From contig JAHLLK010000005.1 of NCBI GenBank assembly GCA_020444165.1, positions 1 through 64,000 on the forward strand: a stretch of 64,000 nucleotides of DNA, read 5' to 3'. The position numbers and the translations under genes are program-made. Of the stretch, positions 1 to 10,171 are shown one piece after another. Position 1 is the stretch's first letter; each line of letters opens with the position of its first letter. This DNA is from Deltaproteobacteria bacterium (lineage in GTDB: Bacteria > Desulfobacterota > Desulfarculia > Desulfarculales > Desulfarculaceae). The notes under the pieces were generated by a model that was not told the DNA's origin, searched no databases, and saw nothing but the letters and a program-made list of their open reading frames with translations.

Positions 1-127
1 TTGAAGCTTGCAATTTGGCGGGCCATCCTTGGCCCGCATCGGCCATTGCCTGCCGGAATCATGTTTCACAGCAATTTTTGATAGAATATCAACATGATTT
101 ATGTGTTTCACCGTGCAATGGCCTCAT
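1..127 (+). repeat. Family A structured repeat, truncated by window edge
   Basis: This is the 3' part of a dispersed repeat of about 213 bp. Full copies lie at 47242-47454 and 51005-51217, and a diverged tandem pair lies at 58624-58970. The visible part starts in the third hairpin (AAGCTTGCAATTTGGC), continues through the GGCGGGCC/GGCCCGC hairpin, then an AT-richer stretch, and ends with GCAATGGCCTCA. The remaining bases up to the first gene (128-315) show no gene or clear signal. No transposase is visible, so the means of spread is unknown. Confidence 0.8.
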
Positions 128-315
128 ATGGTCAAATGCATAAATCCAGGCTAGAGCCGGCGGGAAAATAAGTCTCCCAGATTTTACTTTGCTGGCGAAG
201 GGGCTGGGGCTTAGCCCTCAACTTGCCATAAACACCCCCCCCAGCAATAAGCTGTTGTCATTCCCCCCCTACCTCTGGGACGGCCCGCCCGCCACGGGCT
301 GGCCAAAAGCTTGAA

Positions 316-2460
316 CTAATCGAAAACGACCTCGCAGTTGGCCGTGAGCGCCTCCTGGGCGGCGAACATGGTCTTGGTGGCTTTGGCGCTTTCCGCCCAA
401 GTGAGCATTTTGTTCTCCTCGCCCTTGATGGCCTTGATAAACTCTCCCACCGCGGTGGAGTGCCCCATGTCCGCACGCTTGCCATTACCAATTACTTCCT
501 TTTTCTTGGCAAAGACGCTCAGGAGCGCGAAGTCGTCCAACTCGGCGATGCCCCCTTCGAACAGAACCGAAACCCGCTCCCGGGGGTATCCCGCTGCCCC
601 GCTTTCCACGAAAAAGATGTTGGCCGTGGCGGATTCGTATTTGATGTTGATGGAGAAGTTGCAAATTTTTCTTATGTCGTCCGGCGGAGTGCCCAAGGCC
701 TGCGCGGCCACGGATTTGGCGTCTTGCTTAACGATCAGGTTGCAGAGATCGATGAAATGCTCGCCTTCGGTCACCAGGCGGCCGCCGCCTTCCACTTCGT
801 CCAGGGTCCAATGGTCCGGGGGAATGAAGGGCACCGTAACGTAATAGTTGATCGTGTACACCCGCCCCTTGATCCGGCTCAGCATTTCATCCATGAAACG
901 GGAATAGCGGCGGTTGAGGCCCAAAGTGATGAGGGCGTTGTTGGCCGCAATCAATGAGTTCAGCTCGTTGAACTGCTCCAAGGTCATCACGGAGGGCTTT
1001 TCCAGGTAGACGGCCTTGCCCGCCTCCACAAAAGCCTTGGCGTGCGAGAAATGGCTGGGTTGGTTCGACAGCACCAACACCCCGTCGGTATCGGGATCAT
1101 CGGTAGCGGTCTCGATGCTGGTGGAGGTGCAGTTGGCCTCGTAGGCCTTGGCGATCATGTAGGCGTTCTTGCCCGTGGAGGAAATCAGGTTGCGGAGCTG
1201 CACATCCTTCAGGGATTTCAGCTTGGGAAGGTGTTTGCTGAGCGCGTGGTTGCCCACCCCGACAATGGAGATGCCCACCTTGCCGGCCACCTTCTTGCGG
1301 GGGACAATATTAATGGTTTGGGAGAGGTCGGTGGGCTCGTTGGTCTCATAGTCGATCAGGGCGGCCACCCCGCCGAGGCTGTTGTTTTGCAGGGCGTCAA
1401 AGGCCTTCTGCGCTTCGGCGACCTTGTAAGTTCTCCCGATCAATGGCTCGACATTGATCGCCTTGTCCGCCACCAGGCGGATGAACTCGGCCAAGTTCCT
1501 TTGCTCGGTCCAGCGGACGTAACCAAAGGGGTAGTCCAGGCGCCCCTTGGCGTAACCCATGTGGTAACTGCCGGGACCATAGGCCCGGGAATAACGCAGG
1601 TCGATTTCCTTGTACAGGAAGTTCTTGGGGTGGATGTCCAGGCCCACGTAACCCACCAGGACCACCCGGCCTTGGCGGCGGGTGATTTCCATGGATTTAT
1701 TGATGATCTCGTCGGATTTGGAGCTGGCGCAGATGATGGTGGCGTCCACCCCGTGCTTGCCCGTGAAGTCCATGATCCGCCGGTTGACATCGTCCTTGGC
1801 CGCGTTCAGGGTGAGTTCCGCCCCCACCTGGGAGGCCAGCTTCAGGCGGGCGTCGTTGATGTCCAGGCCCACGACCCGGCAGCCGGCCGCTCGGGCGATC
1901 ATCACGCAAAGCTGCCCCAAGAGGCCCAAGCCATAGACGGCCACCACCTCGCCGAATTTCACGTCCGCCCGGCGCAGGGACTGGATCACGATGCCGCCCA
2001 CCGTGACGAAGGCCGCGTGCCTGAGGTCCACCTCCTGGGTCAGGGGAACCACGTGATTGGCCGTGGGGGCCACCACCTCGCCGTGCCCGGTGGCGGCGTG
2101 GGCCACATAGTCGCCGACCTTGATGCCCTCGATCTCGTCCCCCACCGCCAAAACCCGGCCCGCGCCGCTGTAGCCGATCTCCCGGGGCATGATCATCTCC
2201 AGCCACACCCGGCTGAAGGTCTGGGACAGGCCGGTGGAAAACACGGTCTGCTGCACCACGTGACGCATCCACGGGTCCGACAGGGTTTGCTTGACCATCT
2301 CCACGGGGGTTTTGGTGAGGGTGCTCATCTCGGTGCCGGTGCTGATGAGCGAATAGCGGTTCTCGACCAGGACCTGGTTTTCGCCGATCTGCGGAGCTGG
2401 CAACTCAATAACTACCACTTTGCCTTTGCGATCGATGACCCTACGCACTATCTGCTTCAT
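316..2460 (-). CDS. Two-domain oxidoreductase: zinc-type alcohol dehydrogenase fused to Gfo/Idh/MocA
   Basis: The predicted protein has 714 residues. The N-terminal half (about 1-370) is a medium-chain dehydrogenase/reductase with a GroES-like part and a Rossmann stretch around VAVYGLGLLGQLCVMIARA. The C-terminal half (about 390-714) is a Gfo/Idh/MocA NAD-dependent fold beginning with the VGISIVGVGNHA glycine motif and containing the EKP motif (VYLEKPSVMT). Such fusions are usually found in polysaccharide or sugar-nucleotide loci; the exact substrate is unknown. ATG at 2460 is chosen because AGGGG lies at suitable spacing; an in-frame GTG at 2478 lacks a ribosome site. It lies downstream of, and co-directional with, the flippase-like gene at 2570-3538. 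A cytoplasmic enzyme is expected. Confidence 0.85.
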   Translation of the reverse strand: MKQIVRRVIDRKGKVVVIELPAPQIGENQVLVENRYSLISTGTEMSTLTKTPVEMVKQTLSDPWMRHVVQQTVFSTGLSQTFSRVWLEMIMPREIGYSGAGRVLAVGDEIEGIKVGDYVAHAATGHGEVVAPTANHVVPLTQEVDLRHAAFVTVGGIVIQSLRRADVKFGEVVAVYGLGLLGQLCVMIARAAGCRVVGLDINDARLKLASQVGAELTLNAAKDDVNRRIMDFTGKHGVDATIICASSKSDEIINKSMEITRRQGRVVLVGYVGLDIHPKNFLYKEIDLRYSRAYGPGSYHMGYAKGRLDYPFGYVRWTEQRNLAEFIRLVADKAINVEPLIGRTYKVAEAQKAFDALQNNSLGGVAALIDYETNEPTDLSQTINIVPRKKVAGKVGISIVGVGNHALSKHLPKLKSLKDVQLRNLISSTGKNAYMIAKAYEANCTSTSIETATDDPDTDGVLVLSNQPSHFSHAKAFVEAGKAVYLEKPSVMTLEQFNELNSLIAANNALITLGLNRRYSRFMDEMLSRIKGRVYTINYYVTVPFIPPDHWTLDEVEGGGRLVTEGEHFIDLCNLIVKQDAKSVAAQALGTPPDDIRKICNFSINIKYESATANIFFVESGAAGYPRERVSVLFEGGIAELDDFALLSVFAKKKEVIGNGKRADMGHSTAVGEFIKAIKGEENKMLTWAESAKATKTMFAAQEALTANCEVVFD

Positions 2461-2569
2461 CTTGCTACCCCTGCTCACTCAGACTTTGTTGCCTGAGAGT
2501 ATTTTCTTTAAGGACTGCTATCGATTCCCGCCGCGGATTCCGGCGCCGCGAAACTCGCTTTCCAGCCGG

Positions 2570-3538
2570 TCAAGCGGGTACATGTTTCAACTTTCTAAGC
2601 CACAACAAGGCCAGGGAGCCAAATATAAAATCCACCAGCGCCAGCATAATACGGGAGGCCACAGTTACCACCAGCGCCAAGCCGGAGGCCATATAGGTCT
2701 TCAAAAACAGGACAAACACACCCTCCCGCACGCCGAGGCCCGCGGGCGCGATGGGGGTGATGTATCCTGCTATCCAGGCCAAGGCCCAAGCCGAAACCAT
2801 CAAGAGGAAAATCTCGTTGGCCAGGCCGGGAAACAAGGCTTTGGCCAGAAAAAAATTGGCCACGCCGCCCGCCACGATGTTGGCTACGGGCATGATCAGG
2901 AAAAGCTGCAGTTTGAAAGGCTCTTCATGTTTCAGAACAAACGTGTCCAGCCACGGCAGTTTGCTGAATTTGCCCACCAGCATTTTACCGATCTTCGGGT
3001 GTAACACTACGGGAGGCAGGCATACAAGCAGAAGGACTGCGCCGAGATAATAATAAATATTCAAAGGGTAAAGGTTGTACAGGGCATAAAGCCCCACCAA
3101 ACCGCTGGCCCACATATTCAGAGCAACTTGGTAAAAAATCCCCACCGAAGTTGACAACCCCGACTCGCCCCGTTTGGTGCTCAGCTTGTACAGCGCCGCC
3201 AAGTTCCAATAGTTGCCGGGGATGTATAAGGCCATGCCGGAAATGAAACTGGCGCAGATATCATAAAGGATAAAATTGGGGCCGTTGGCTTCTTGCCGGT
3301 AATGGGTAATCAGCGCCCATTGCACTCCGGCCACCAGCTTGTTCAAAAAGAAAAAGAAAAAAGCGATGGAAAGGTATTGCCAGTCTACCGTCCAGTCGCG
3401 CTGAGAAATATCGTCCCAATTCCTCTTTAGGAAAATCACAAAAAAAATCGCCGCCACCAAAAGCCAGGTCGTGGTCAAAACCTTTTTTACGTGGGGCTGC
3501 TTCAGAAAACCGATTATTGAGGATGCGTTTGAAACCAT
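2570..3538 (-). CDS. Flippase-like integral membrane protein (lysylphosphatidylglycerol synthase TM-region family)
   Basis: The 322-residue protein is almost wholly hydrophobic, with about eight predicted membrane segments. It carries the conserved PAGLGVREG motif near residues 260-275, typical of the UPF0104 / LPG_synthase_TM family. Members of this family are found with glycan and lipid-linked polysaccharide genes, where lipid translocation has been proposed; activity cannot be read from sequence. It is followed after 109 bp by the two-domain oxidoreductase on the same strand, so the two are probably one transcript belonging to a polysaccharide locus extending beyond the left edge. The start is the ATG at 3538; no strong Shine-Dalgarno site is visible. 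Confidence 0.8.
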   Translation of the reverse strand: MVSNASSIIGFLKQPHVKKVLTTTWLLVAAIFFVIFLKRNWDDISQRDWTVDWQYLSIAFFFFFLNKLVAGVQWALITHYRQEANGPNFILYDICASFISGMALYIPGNYWNLAALYKLSTKRGESGLSTSVGIFYQVALNMWASGLVGLYALYNLYPLNIYYYLGAVLLLVCLPPVVLHPKIGKMLVGKFSKLPWLDTFVLKHEEPFKLQLFLIMPVANIVAGGVANFFLAKALFPGLANEIFLLMVSAWALAWIAGYITPIAPAGLGVREGVFVLFLKTYMASGLALVVTVASRIMLALVDFIFGSLALLWLRKLKHVPA

Positions 3539-3899
3539 CGCTAGCTTACCAGGCCGGCAGACGCTCGGCTAACCGAAGAGCCCAAGTTGCGTCAGGATGA
3601 ATTCACCGTGGATGCAGGCCGTCAAGCTTTTCATTTGCCAACCGTTTTTGGTTTCTCGCCCATTGCCCCAACCCGGTGCTTTAAGGGCTCAACATTGCTT
3701 TATTTCAAGAGAAAGGACTATAGCTCATCATTAGGGTGATTTCCAGATAAAAAACGGTTAAGGTCAACAACTGTTGCCCAGTTATTTCCTGGCCCGGCCA
3801 ATTGTCACGCCACCGCGGCATTTGGCCCGCTGGAGGTAAACCAATAATATTCGTGCGGCTCTTTCACCTCGTGGCCCCCGGCCGGGTACCGCGGCGCCC
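3539..3899. other. Intergenic stretch, no gene recognised
   Basis: These 361 bases separate the flippase-like gene from the acyl-CoA dehydrogenase, both on the minus strand. They are locally AT-richer around 3660-3790, so the promoter of the flippase-like transcript may lie here. I cannot define a convincing -35/-10 pair, terminator or RNA. Confidence 0.5.
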
Positions 3900-5720
3900 T
3901 TAAAAGGCCCCGGAAGGAATCTCCCACGCTGCGGCGTCCTCGCTTTGCAGGGTTTGATAGCTGGCCCCCACCTGGGGCAGCATCCAGGCGGCAAAGAAGC
4001 GGGCCGAGGCCAGCTTGGCCTGGTAAAATGCCGCGTCCTCCGGCGTCAACCCCGCGTCTTGCAAGCGCTTTCCTGCCAGGAGTCCCTGCTCCAAGAGAGC
4101 CCGGGCCAAAAGTACCTTGCCCAGACAGGCCAGAAAGGCCGTGGCCTGCAGCTCGATCAGGTTGGTGCGTCCTTCCCCGGCCCAGGCGGCGAACTGCAGG
4201 GCAAAACCGCCCGTGGCCTGTACCGCCTGGCCCAGGAGTTTAAAGGAAGGCCCCAACTGGGCGTCGTCCTGGTGCGCCTGGGCCCAGGCGGCCAGTTCCT
4301 CCATGACCCCGCGGAAAACCTCGCCGCCCCGCATGGGCAGCTTGCGGCCCACCAGGTCGAGGGCCTGGATGTAATTGGTGCCCTCCCAGATGGAGAACAC
4401 CTTGACCTCCCGGAGATATTGCTCCACCGGGAACTCCTGGCAGTAGCCGCTGCCCCCGAAGACCTGCACCGCCTCGGCGCAAAGCTGAAAGGCCAGATCC
4501 GAGCAAAAGGCCTTGGCCACCGGGGTGAAAAGCTCTACCCGGGCTAGGGATTTCTCCCGCACGGTGGCGTCGGGATGATTACCTGCGACATCCAGGAGTT
4601 GGTAGGTGCGGCCCAGGAAGGCGCGCATGGCCTCGGAGCCGGCCCGCAGGTTCATGAGCATGCGGCGCACGTCGCCGTGCTCGATGATGGGCACCCGCTC
4701 CCCCCGCCGGTCGTGGAACGGTGGGCCCTGCACCCGTTTCTGGGCGTAGTTCTTGGCCGCGTCATAGGCGCTGGCCGCCAGGCTCAGGGACATGAGCGCC
4801 GTGCCCAGGCGGGCCTCGTTCATCATGTGGAACATCTTGGCCATGCCGGTCTGCGGCTCGCCCAACAGCACCCCCCGGCAGCCGTCGTGCCGCCCGAAGC
4901 GCAGCGCGCAGGTGGCCGAGCCGTGCAGGCCCATCTTCTCCTCGATGGCCGTGCAGTGCACGTCATTGTCCGGGCCCAGGCTGCCGTCCGGGTTCACCCA
5001 GCGCCGGGGCACCAGGAACAGGCTGATGCCCTTGGTGCCCTGGGGGGCGCCGGCGATGCGAGCCAACACCAGATGCACAATGTTTTCGGTGAGATCGTGC
5101 TCCCCGCCGGTGATGAAGCGCTTGGCCCCCTTGAGGCGGTAGATCCGGCCCGCAGCGTCCCCCTCCTCGGGGGTGGCTTGGGTCTCCAGCCAGCCCACGT
5201 CGGAGCCGGCCAGAGGCTCGGTCAGGCACATGGTGCCCGCCCAGCGTCCCGTGAGGAGCGGCTCCAGAAACAGCTCCCGTTCCTGGTCGCTTCCAAAGCG
5301 CTCGAGCATGCGGGCGTTGGCCGAGGTCAGGAGGGCGTAAACCGTGAGCGCGGCATTGGCCCCAAAAAAACCTTCGTTGGCCAGGGCGCCGATGGTGAGC
5401 GGCAGCCCCTTGCCCCCAGCCTCCCGGCGGTTGGAAACGCCCAGCCAGCCGCCCTGGGCCAGGGCCTGCCAGGCGGGGTGGAACGCCGCCGGCGCCTTGA
5501 CCCCGTCCGCCTCCTTGCGGCAGCCCTGGCGGTCGCCGTCCTGCAAGGCCGGACCCAGGGCCGCGGCGGCCAGGCCGTGGGCCTCGGCGACCACCTGGTC
5601 GAAGTCCGCCAGGCGGAAACCCTGGAAAGCCTCCCAGGCAAGAAACTTTTCCACCTCGAGATATTCGTGTAAAAGGAACTGGAACTCCCGCTCAGCGCGG
5701 TGGAAGTAATTGATGCCCAT
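3900..5720 (-). CDS. Acyl-CoA dehydrogenase, large 600-residue type with C-terminal extension
   Basis: The 606-residue protein has the full acyl-CoA dehydrogenase fold: an N-terminal helical domain, a middle domain with MCLTEPLAGSDVG (FAD/substrate region), and the C-terminal helical domain with SIWEGTNYIQ, whose Glu is the expected catalytic base. A further C-terminal stretch of about 120 residues matches the architecture of 3-methylmercaptopropionyl-CoA dehydrogenase-like (DmdC-like) enzymes; the true acyl substrate is unknown. A close paralogue lies at 44707-46530 and starts with the same MGINYF sequence, which fixes the start at 5720 rather than 5729. It acts in the cytoplasm, passing electrons to electron-transferring flavoprotein. 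No electron-transferring flavoprotein gene is in the window. Confidence 0.9.
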   Translation of the reverse strand: MGINYFHRAEREFQFLLHEYLEVEKFLAWEAFQGFRLADFDQVVAEAHGLAAAALGPALQDGDRQGCRKEADGVKAPAAFHPAWQALAQGGWLGVSNRREAGGKGLPLTIGALANEGFFGANAALTVYALLTSANARMLERFGSDQERELFLEPLLTGRWAGTMCLTEPLAGSDVGWLETQATPEEGDAAGRIYRLKGAKRFITGGEHDLTENIVHLVLARIAGAPQGTKGISLFLVPRRWVNPDGSLGPDNDVHCTAIEEKMGLHGSATCALRFGRHDGCRGVLLGEPQTGMAKMFHMMNEARLGTALMSLSLAASAYDAAKNYAQKRVQGPPFHDRRGERVPIIEHGDVRRMLMNLRAGSEAMRAFLGRTYQLLDVAGNHPDATVREKSLARVELFTPVAKAFCSDLAFQLCAEAVQVFGGSGYCQEFPVEQYLREVKVFSIWEGTNYIQALDLVGRKLPMRGGEVFRGVMEELAAWAQAHQDDAQLGPSFKLLGQAVQATGGFALQFAAWAGEGRTNLIELQATAFLACLGKVLLARALLEQGLLAGKRLQDAGLTPEDAAFYQAKLASARFFAAWMLPQVGASYQTLQSEDAAAWEIPSGAF

Positions 5721-5887
5721 GCCTCTCATTCTTTCTGCGCGGGGGTGAAATGTCGCGGGACGGCCGGGGCTGGCCGCCCGCCATAAGCAGTATGCACTGG
5801 CCTTCCCGGCCCTGCCCAGCTATTTCCATCGCCGGAGGCCCGCGGCGCCGGGCCGGAAACTTGGCTGGCCGGCCGTGTTGTGCCAAA

Positions 5888-6125
5888 CTAGCAGATGTTG
5901 AAAAAGTCCATCCATGGCCTTTTTCAACCAGACTTGACAAAAGCGCGACTCCACCCCGGCAAGCAAAGCTCGCTGGGGGCCCGGGTTTTGCCTAATTTGG
6001 CAAATTGCTTGCTTTTTCAAAGACGCGCAATTTGGCGCGCCATCCCCGGGGTCCCCAAACCAGCCATAGCTTGTTTGGGGTGGTCCCTGGCGCGCCTGGC
6101 AGGCTGTTTTTCGACAGCCAGCCAG
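5888..6125 (+). repeat. Family B structured repeat, expanded copy
   Basis: This copy of family B is inverted relative to the one at 46527-46729. It starts CTAGCAGATGTTGAAAAAG, then the GTTGAAAAAG/CTTTTTCAAC hairpin, a long GC-rich insertion in the second hairpin, the shared core GCAATTTGGCGCGCCATCC, the CCCCAAAC/GTTTGGGG hairpin, and ends in a degenerate palindrome CTGGCAGGCTG...CAGCCAGCCAG. It occupies most of the 508-bp gap between the divergent acyl-CoA dehydrogenase (start 5720) and the glycosyltransferase (start 6229). No transposase is visible. Confidence 0.8.
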
Positions 6126-6228
6126 AGTGTCCCTCGCCGGCCGCGGGGCGGAGCGGGCCGGGGGTTTTTATAAACTTTGCCGCGCCGGCCGGCGGCAGCC
6201 CGGCCCCTGGGCGGCGGAAAGGTCCCCC

Positions 6229-7827
6229 ATGAGCGCGCAGCCCGGCCTGACCCTGGCCATGATCGTCAAGAACGAGGAAGCGCGGCTGCCCCGCGCCCTG
6301 GCCAGCGCCCGGCCCTGGGTGGATGAGATCGTGGTGGTGGACACCGGCTCCACGGATCGCACCATGGCCATCGCCCGGGAAGCCGGGGCGCGGGTCTATG
6401 AGCATCCCTGGCAGCACAACTTCGCCCTGCACCGCAACCAGGCCAACTCCTACGCCCGGGGCCGCTGGATCCTGATCCTCGACGCCGACGAGGAGCTGGA
6501 CCAGACCACCGCTCCCCTCATCCGGCCGGCCCTGGCCCAGGCTGAGCCCGAGGTGGGCTGCTTCCTGATCAACCTCTACAACATCCTGGCCGACGGCTCC
6601 TGGGACATGATCCGCCACCCCCGCCTCTTCCGGAACCAGCCGGGGTTCCGTTATGAGGGGCACGTACACAACCTGCCGCTGTATCCCGGCCTCAGCCAGT
6701 TCTTGCCGCTCAAGATGTACCACTATGGTTACGGCCTGGGCCCGGAGGAGATGCAGGCCAAGCAGGAGCGCCGCTTGGCCATGATCCGGGCCTGGGTGAC
6801 CGAGGAGCCGGGCAACTGGCGGGCCCAGTACCACTGGGCCCAAACCTTGGTGGCCGACCCCCGCAGCGTGGGCGCGGCCCTGACCGCGTCCCGGCGCGCC
6901 GTGGAACTGGCCCGGGCGGCCGGCGAGGCGGCGCGGGCTCTGCACCCGGTGTATTTGGTGTTGTTGCAAGGGCTGACCCAGGAGCCGGACCAGGGAGAAG
7001 AGGCGCTCCGCCAGGCCGTGGACTGGCAACGCCTGGATCCCGAGCACCCCGACCCTTATCTCTACCTGGCCCGCGCCGCCTACCAGGCCCGGGATTGGCC
7101 CCGGGCCCTGGCCGGGGCCTCGGACCACCTGCGGCTCCTGGCCGCCGCGCCGGGCAACCCCCGCCTGGCCGGCCGGGACCTGAACACCGCCGCCCTGGCC
7201 TACAGCTCCCTGGCCATGGGCCTGGTGTCCGCCGCGGCCCTGGGCGATATGGGACAGGCCCGGGAGTTCCTGACCCGCCTCTTGGCCCTGCCCACCGCGC
7301 AAGAGGCCACCCGCCTGGCCCTGGAGGAGGCCCTGAAGCAGGGCTTGACCGTCCCGGCCGCGGAGTTGGCTCGCCAACTGGCCGACCTTCGCCCGGCCTG
7401 GGCCTGGGCCGCCGCCCTGGCCGCTCACCCCCGTGCCCCCGGCCAAAGCCCGGCTCCGCCGCCGCCGCCTCCCGGCGCCACGGCCCTGGCCCAGGCCCGG
7501 CGGCTCAGCCAGGCCGGCCGGCCGGCCGAGGCCCTGGCCCGCTTGGAGGCCGCGGTGCAGGAGCCCCCCCAGGCCTCCGCGCCCCTCCTGTGGAGTGAGA
7601 TCGGCTTTCTGCGGGCCTCCCTGGGGCAGACGGCCGCGGCCGAGGAAGCCTATGGACGCGCCCTGGCTCTGGACCCCGCCTCCGCCGGGGCCTGCTTCAA
7701 CCTGGCCTGGCTCCTGGCCCGCCAGGGCCGCCAGGAGGAAGCCCGGCAGCTCCTGCACCGCGCCCTGGCCGCGGCCCCGGACCTGGCCCCGGCCCGGGAG
7801 CTGCTGGCCCGGCTGGGGGAAAGCTGA
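6229..7827 (+). CDS. Family 2 glycosyltransferase with TPR-like C-terminal repeats
   Basis: The 532-residue protein opens with TLAMIVKNEEARLPRAL and VDEIVVVDTGSTDRTMAIA, the nucleotide-sugar-binding start of GT2 enzymes, followed by the DADEELD metal-binding region near residues 84-90. After about residue 230 the chain becomes rich in Ala, Leu and Gln and ends with tetratricopeptide-like helices (EEAYGRALALDPASAGACFNLA). This GT2-TPR layout is common in proteins that glycosylate other proteins or lipids; the acceptor is unknown. ATG at 6229 is chosen because the GT2 motif follows at once; upstream in-frame sequence belongs to the family B repeat. It is extremely G+C-rich. It stands alone, divergent from the acyl-CoA dehydrogenase. 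Confidence 0.85.
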   Translation: MSAQPGLTLAMIVKNEEARLPRALASARPWVDEIVVVDTGSTDRTMAIAREAGARVYEHPWQHNFALHRNQANSYARGRWILILDADEELDQTTAPLIRPALAQAEPEVGCFLINLYNILADGSWDMIRHPRLFRNQPGFRYEGHVHNLPLYPGLSQFLPLKMYHYGYGLGPEEMQAKQERRLAMIRAWVTEEPGNWRAQYHWAQTLVADPRSVGAALTASRRAVELARAAGEAARALHPVYLVLLQGLTQEPDQGEEALRQAVDWQRLDPEHPDPYLYLARAAYQARDWPRALAGASDHLRLLAAAPGNPRLAGRDLNTAALAYSSLAMGLVSAAALGDMGQAREFLTRLLALPTAQEATRLALEEALKQGLTVPAAELARQLADLRPAWAWAAALAAHPRAPGQSPAPPPPPPGATALAQARRLSQAGRPAEALARLEAAVQEPPQASAPLLWSEIGFLRASLGQTAAAEEAYGRALALDPASAGACFNLAWLLARQGRQEEARQLLHRALAAAPDLAPARELLARLGES

Positions 7828-8068
7828 CCGCGCGCCGGCCGCAAGGGCTGACCGGCCTCCCGCGCGCCCCCTTGCCTCCGTTTCTCCCCTCGCTTGGCCT
7901 CCCGGCCCCACCTTCCCCCCGGACCAGTTCGCCCGGCGCCCCGCCGTTGGGTTTCTGGTCAGGCCATTTATCCTCTTGACTAATCTGGCGGTATTTCCCC
8001 TCAACTCGCTGTGATAACGCAATTATTATTATGAACAGCAGTTACCATGGAAGTGCGTCGGGACAATT

Positions 8069-8077
8069 TGGTATGAT
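8069..8077 (+). promoter_or_regulatory. Possible extended -10 promoter element
   Basis: TGGTATGAT fits an extended -10 (TGn followed by TATGAT) 35 bp before the CoA-transferase start codon, in a locally AT-rich patch. No good -35 is present, so this is a weak call. Confidence 0.3.
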
Positions 8078-8111
8078 GTTTTCTCATCAACCAGCCCAGT
8101 GAGGGAGGACC

Positions 8112-10112
8112 ATGACCGAGATGCTGCAGCAAGCCGGCGTGCATCCCATGCTTTCGGATACGCCGCCGACCAGGGCCAAAAAAGGCAAGGTGCTGTCTGC
8201 TCAGGAAGCCGTGCGCATTATCGCCGACCGGGACACCGTGGCCACCTGCGGCTTCGTGGGCACCGGCTTCCCCGAGGAACTGGCCATCGCCTTGGAGGAG
8301 CGCTTTCTGCGCGAGGCGCGCCCTCAGGGGCTCACCCTGATCTACGCCGCCGGCCAGGGGGACGGGGGCCAGCGCGGCCTCAACCACCTGGGGCACGCCG
8401 GGCTGGTGCGGCGGGTCATCGGCGGGCATTGGGGCCTGGTGCCGGCCCTGCAAAAGCTGGCCCTGGACGACCAGATCCTGGCCTACAACCTGCCCCAGGG
8501 AGTCATCTCCCACATGTTTCGGGACATCGCCGCGCACAAGCCCCGCACCATCACCAAGGTGGGCCTGGGCACCTTTGTGGACCCCCGCCACGGCGGGGGC
8601 AAAATCAACCAGATCACCACCGAGGACATCGTGGAACTGGTGCATTTCGACGACCAGGAATACCTGGCCTACAAGACCCTGCCCATCCAGGTGGCCCTGG
8701 TGCGGGGCACCACCGCGGACCTGGACGGCAACATCAGCATGGAGCGGGAAGCCCTGACCCTGGAGTCCCTGTCCGTGGCCATGGCCGCCAAGAACTCCGG
8801 CGGCTTCGTGATCGTGCAGGTGGAGCGCATCGCCGACCGGGGCAGCCTGAACCCGCGGCTGGTCAAGATTCCCGGCATCCTCGTGGATTGCGTGGTGCTG
8901 GCCCGGCCGGAGAACCACTGGCAGACCTTTGGGGAAGTTTACAACCCTTCCCTCTCGGGCGAGATCCGCATGCCCATGCACACCATCCCGGTGATGCCCA
9001 TGTCGCCGCGCAAGATCATCGCGCGGCGGGCCGCTTTTGAGCTGCGCCCCAACAGCGTGGTCAACCTGGGCATCGGCATGCCCGAAGGGGTGGCGGGCGT
9101 GGCCAATGAGGAGAAGATCCTGGAGTACATGACCCTCACCGCCGAGCCGGGAGTCATCGGCGGCCTGCCGGCCTCGGGGCTGAACTTCGGGTCGGCCTAC
9201 AACACCGAATGCCTCATCGACCAGCCCAACCAGTTCGACTTCTACGATGGCGGCGGCCTGGACGTGGCCTTTTTGGGCCTGGCCCAGACCGACCGCCTGG
9301 GCAACGTCAACGTCAGCAAGTTCGGGCCCAAGCTGGCCGGGGCCGGCGGCTTCATCAATATCAGCCAGAACGCCAAGAAGGTAGTGTTCGTGGGCACCTT
9401 CACCGCGGGTGGTTTCGCGGCCAAAACCGCGGACGGCCGCCTGGTCATCCTGCAGGAGGGCCGGGAGCGCAAGTTCGTGGCAGAGGTGGAGCACGTGACC
9501 TTCAGCGGCCCCTATGCCTCCTGTGAGGGGCGGGCCATCCTCTACATCACCGAGCGCGCGGTGTTCCGCCTGGCTCCCACCGGCCTGGAGCTCCTGGAAA
9601 TCGCCCCGGGGGTGGATCTGGAGCGGGACGTCCTGGCCCACATGGATTTCCGGCCGCTCATGGACCAGGAGCCGGCCCTCATGGACCCGCGGATCTTCCA
9701 GGACGGCCACATGGGCATCAAGGATGAGATGCTGGAGACCCCCATGGAGGACCGCCTCACCTATGACGCGGAGAGCAACATCTTCTTCGTGAACCTGGAA
9801 GGCCACTCCATCAAGAGCCGGGCGGACATCGAGGAGGTCCGGGACGGAGTGGAGCGTTTGCTGGGCCCCTTGAACAAGAAGGTCTACACCATTGTCAACT
9901 ATGACAATTTCTACATTGCACCCGAACTGGTGGGCGAGTACACCGACATGGTGCAGGACGTGGTGGAACGTTTCTACCTGGGAGTCACCCGCTACACCAC
10001 CAGCACCTTCTGGCGCCTGAAGCTGGGCGACGCCCTGGAGAAGCGCAACTTCGCCCCGCACATCTATGAAACCAGGGAGATGGCCCAGAAGGCCCTGGGC
10101 AAATCCTCGTAA
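8112..10112 (+). CDS. Acyl-CoA:carboxylate CoA-transferase, propionate CoA-transferase / YdiF type
   Basis: The 666-residue protein fuses the two halves (alpha and beta) of a class I CoA-transferase. The first half contains [16 protein letters not shown]. The second contains [14 protein letters not shown] and the segment [11 protein letters not shown], where Glu345 in the E-x-G motif is the expected residue forming the glutamyl-CoA thioester. Family members exchange CoA between short acyl-CoAs and acetate or similar acids. At 666 residues it is longer than the usual 520 or so; the extra part is C-terminal (after about residue 530), contains no motif I recognise, and resembles extensions seen in some anaerobe homologues. 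The start is supported by GGGAGGA seven bases before ATG. A strong terminator follows, so it is monocistronic. Confidence 0.85.
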   Translation: MTEMLQQAGVHPMLSDTPPTRAKKGKVLSAQEAVRIIADRDTVATCGFVGTGFPEELAIALEERFLREARPQGLTLIYAAGQGDGGQRGLNHLGHAGLVRRVIGGHWGLVPALQKLALDDQILAYNLPQGVISHMFRDIAAHKPRTITKVGLGTFVDPRHGGGKINQITTEDIVELVHFDDQEYLAYKTLPIQVALVRGTTADLDGNISMEREALTLESLSVAMAAKNSGGFVIVQVERIADRGSLNPRLVKIPGILVDCVVLARPENHWQTFGEVYNPSLSGEIRMPMHTIPVMPMSPRKIIARRAAFELRPNSVVNLGIGMPEGVAGVANEEKILEYMTLTAEPGVIGGLPASGLNFGSAYNTECLIDQPNQFDFYDGGGLDVAFLGLAQTDRLGNVNVSKFGPKLAGAGGFINISQNAKKVVFVGTFTAGGFAAKTADGRLVILQEGRERKFVAEVEHVTFSGPYASCEGRAILYITERAVFRLAPTGLELLEIAPGVDLERDVLAHMDFRPLMDQEPALMDPRIFQDGHMGIKDEMLETPMEDRLTYDAESNIFFVNLEGHSIKSRADIEEVRDGVERLLGPLNKKVYTIVNYDNFYIAPELVGEYTDMVQDVVERFYLGVTRYTTSTFWRLKLGDALEKRNFAPHIYETREMAQKALGKSS

Positions 10113-10141
10113 CCCGGATATTTCGTGAGGAGTGGGGGGAG

Positions 10142-10171
10142 CGCCCGGGGCCACGACCCCGGGCGTTTTTT
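10142..10171 (+). terminator. Rho-independent terminator after the CoA-transferase
   Basis: CGCCCGGGG pairs perfectly with CCCCGGGCG across a six-base loop, followed by a run of six T. It lies 29 bp after the CoA-transferase stop codon. Confidence 0.9.

Noticed and set aside
1042..2496. 484-codon plus-strand frame opposite the two-domain oxidoreductase
   Set aside because: No recognisable domain, no ribosome site, and the opposite strand encodes a clear enzyme.
5992..8022. 676-codon minus-strand frame opposite the glycosyltransferase
   Set aside because: Gly/Gln/Ala low-complexity translation that also runs through the family B repeat; the plus strand has a clear GT2 motif.
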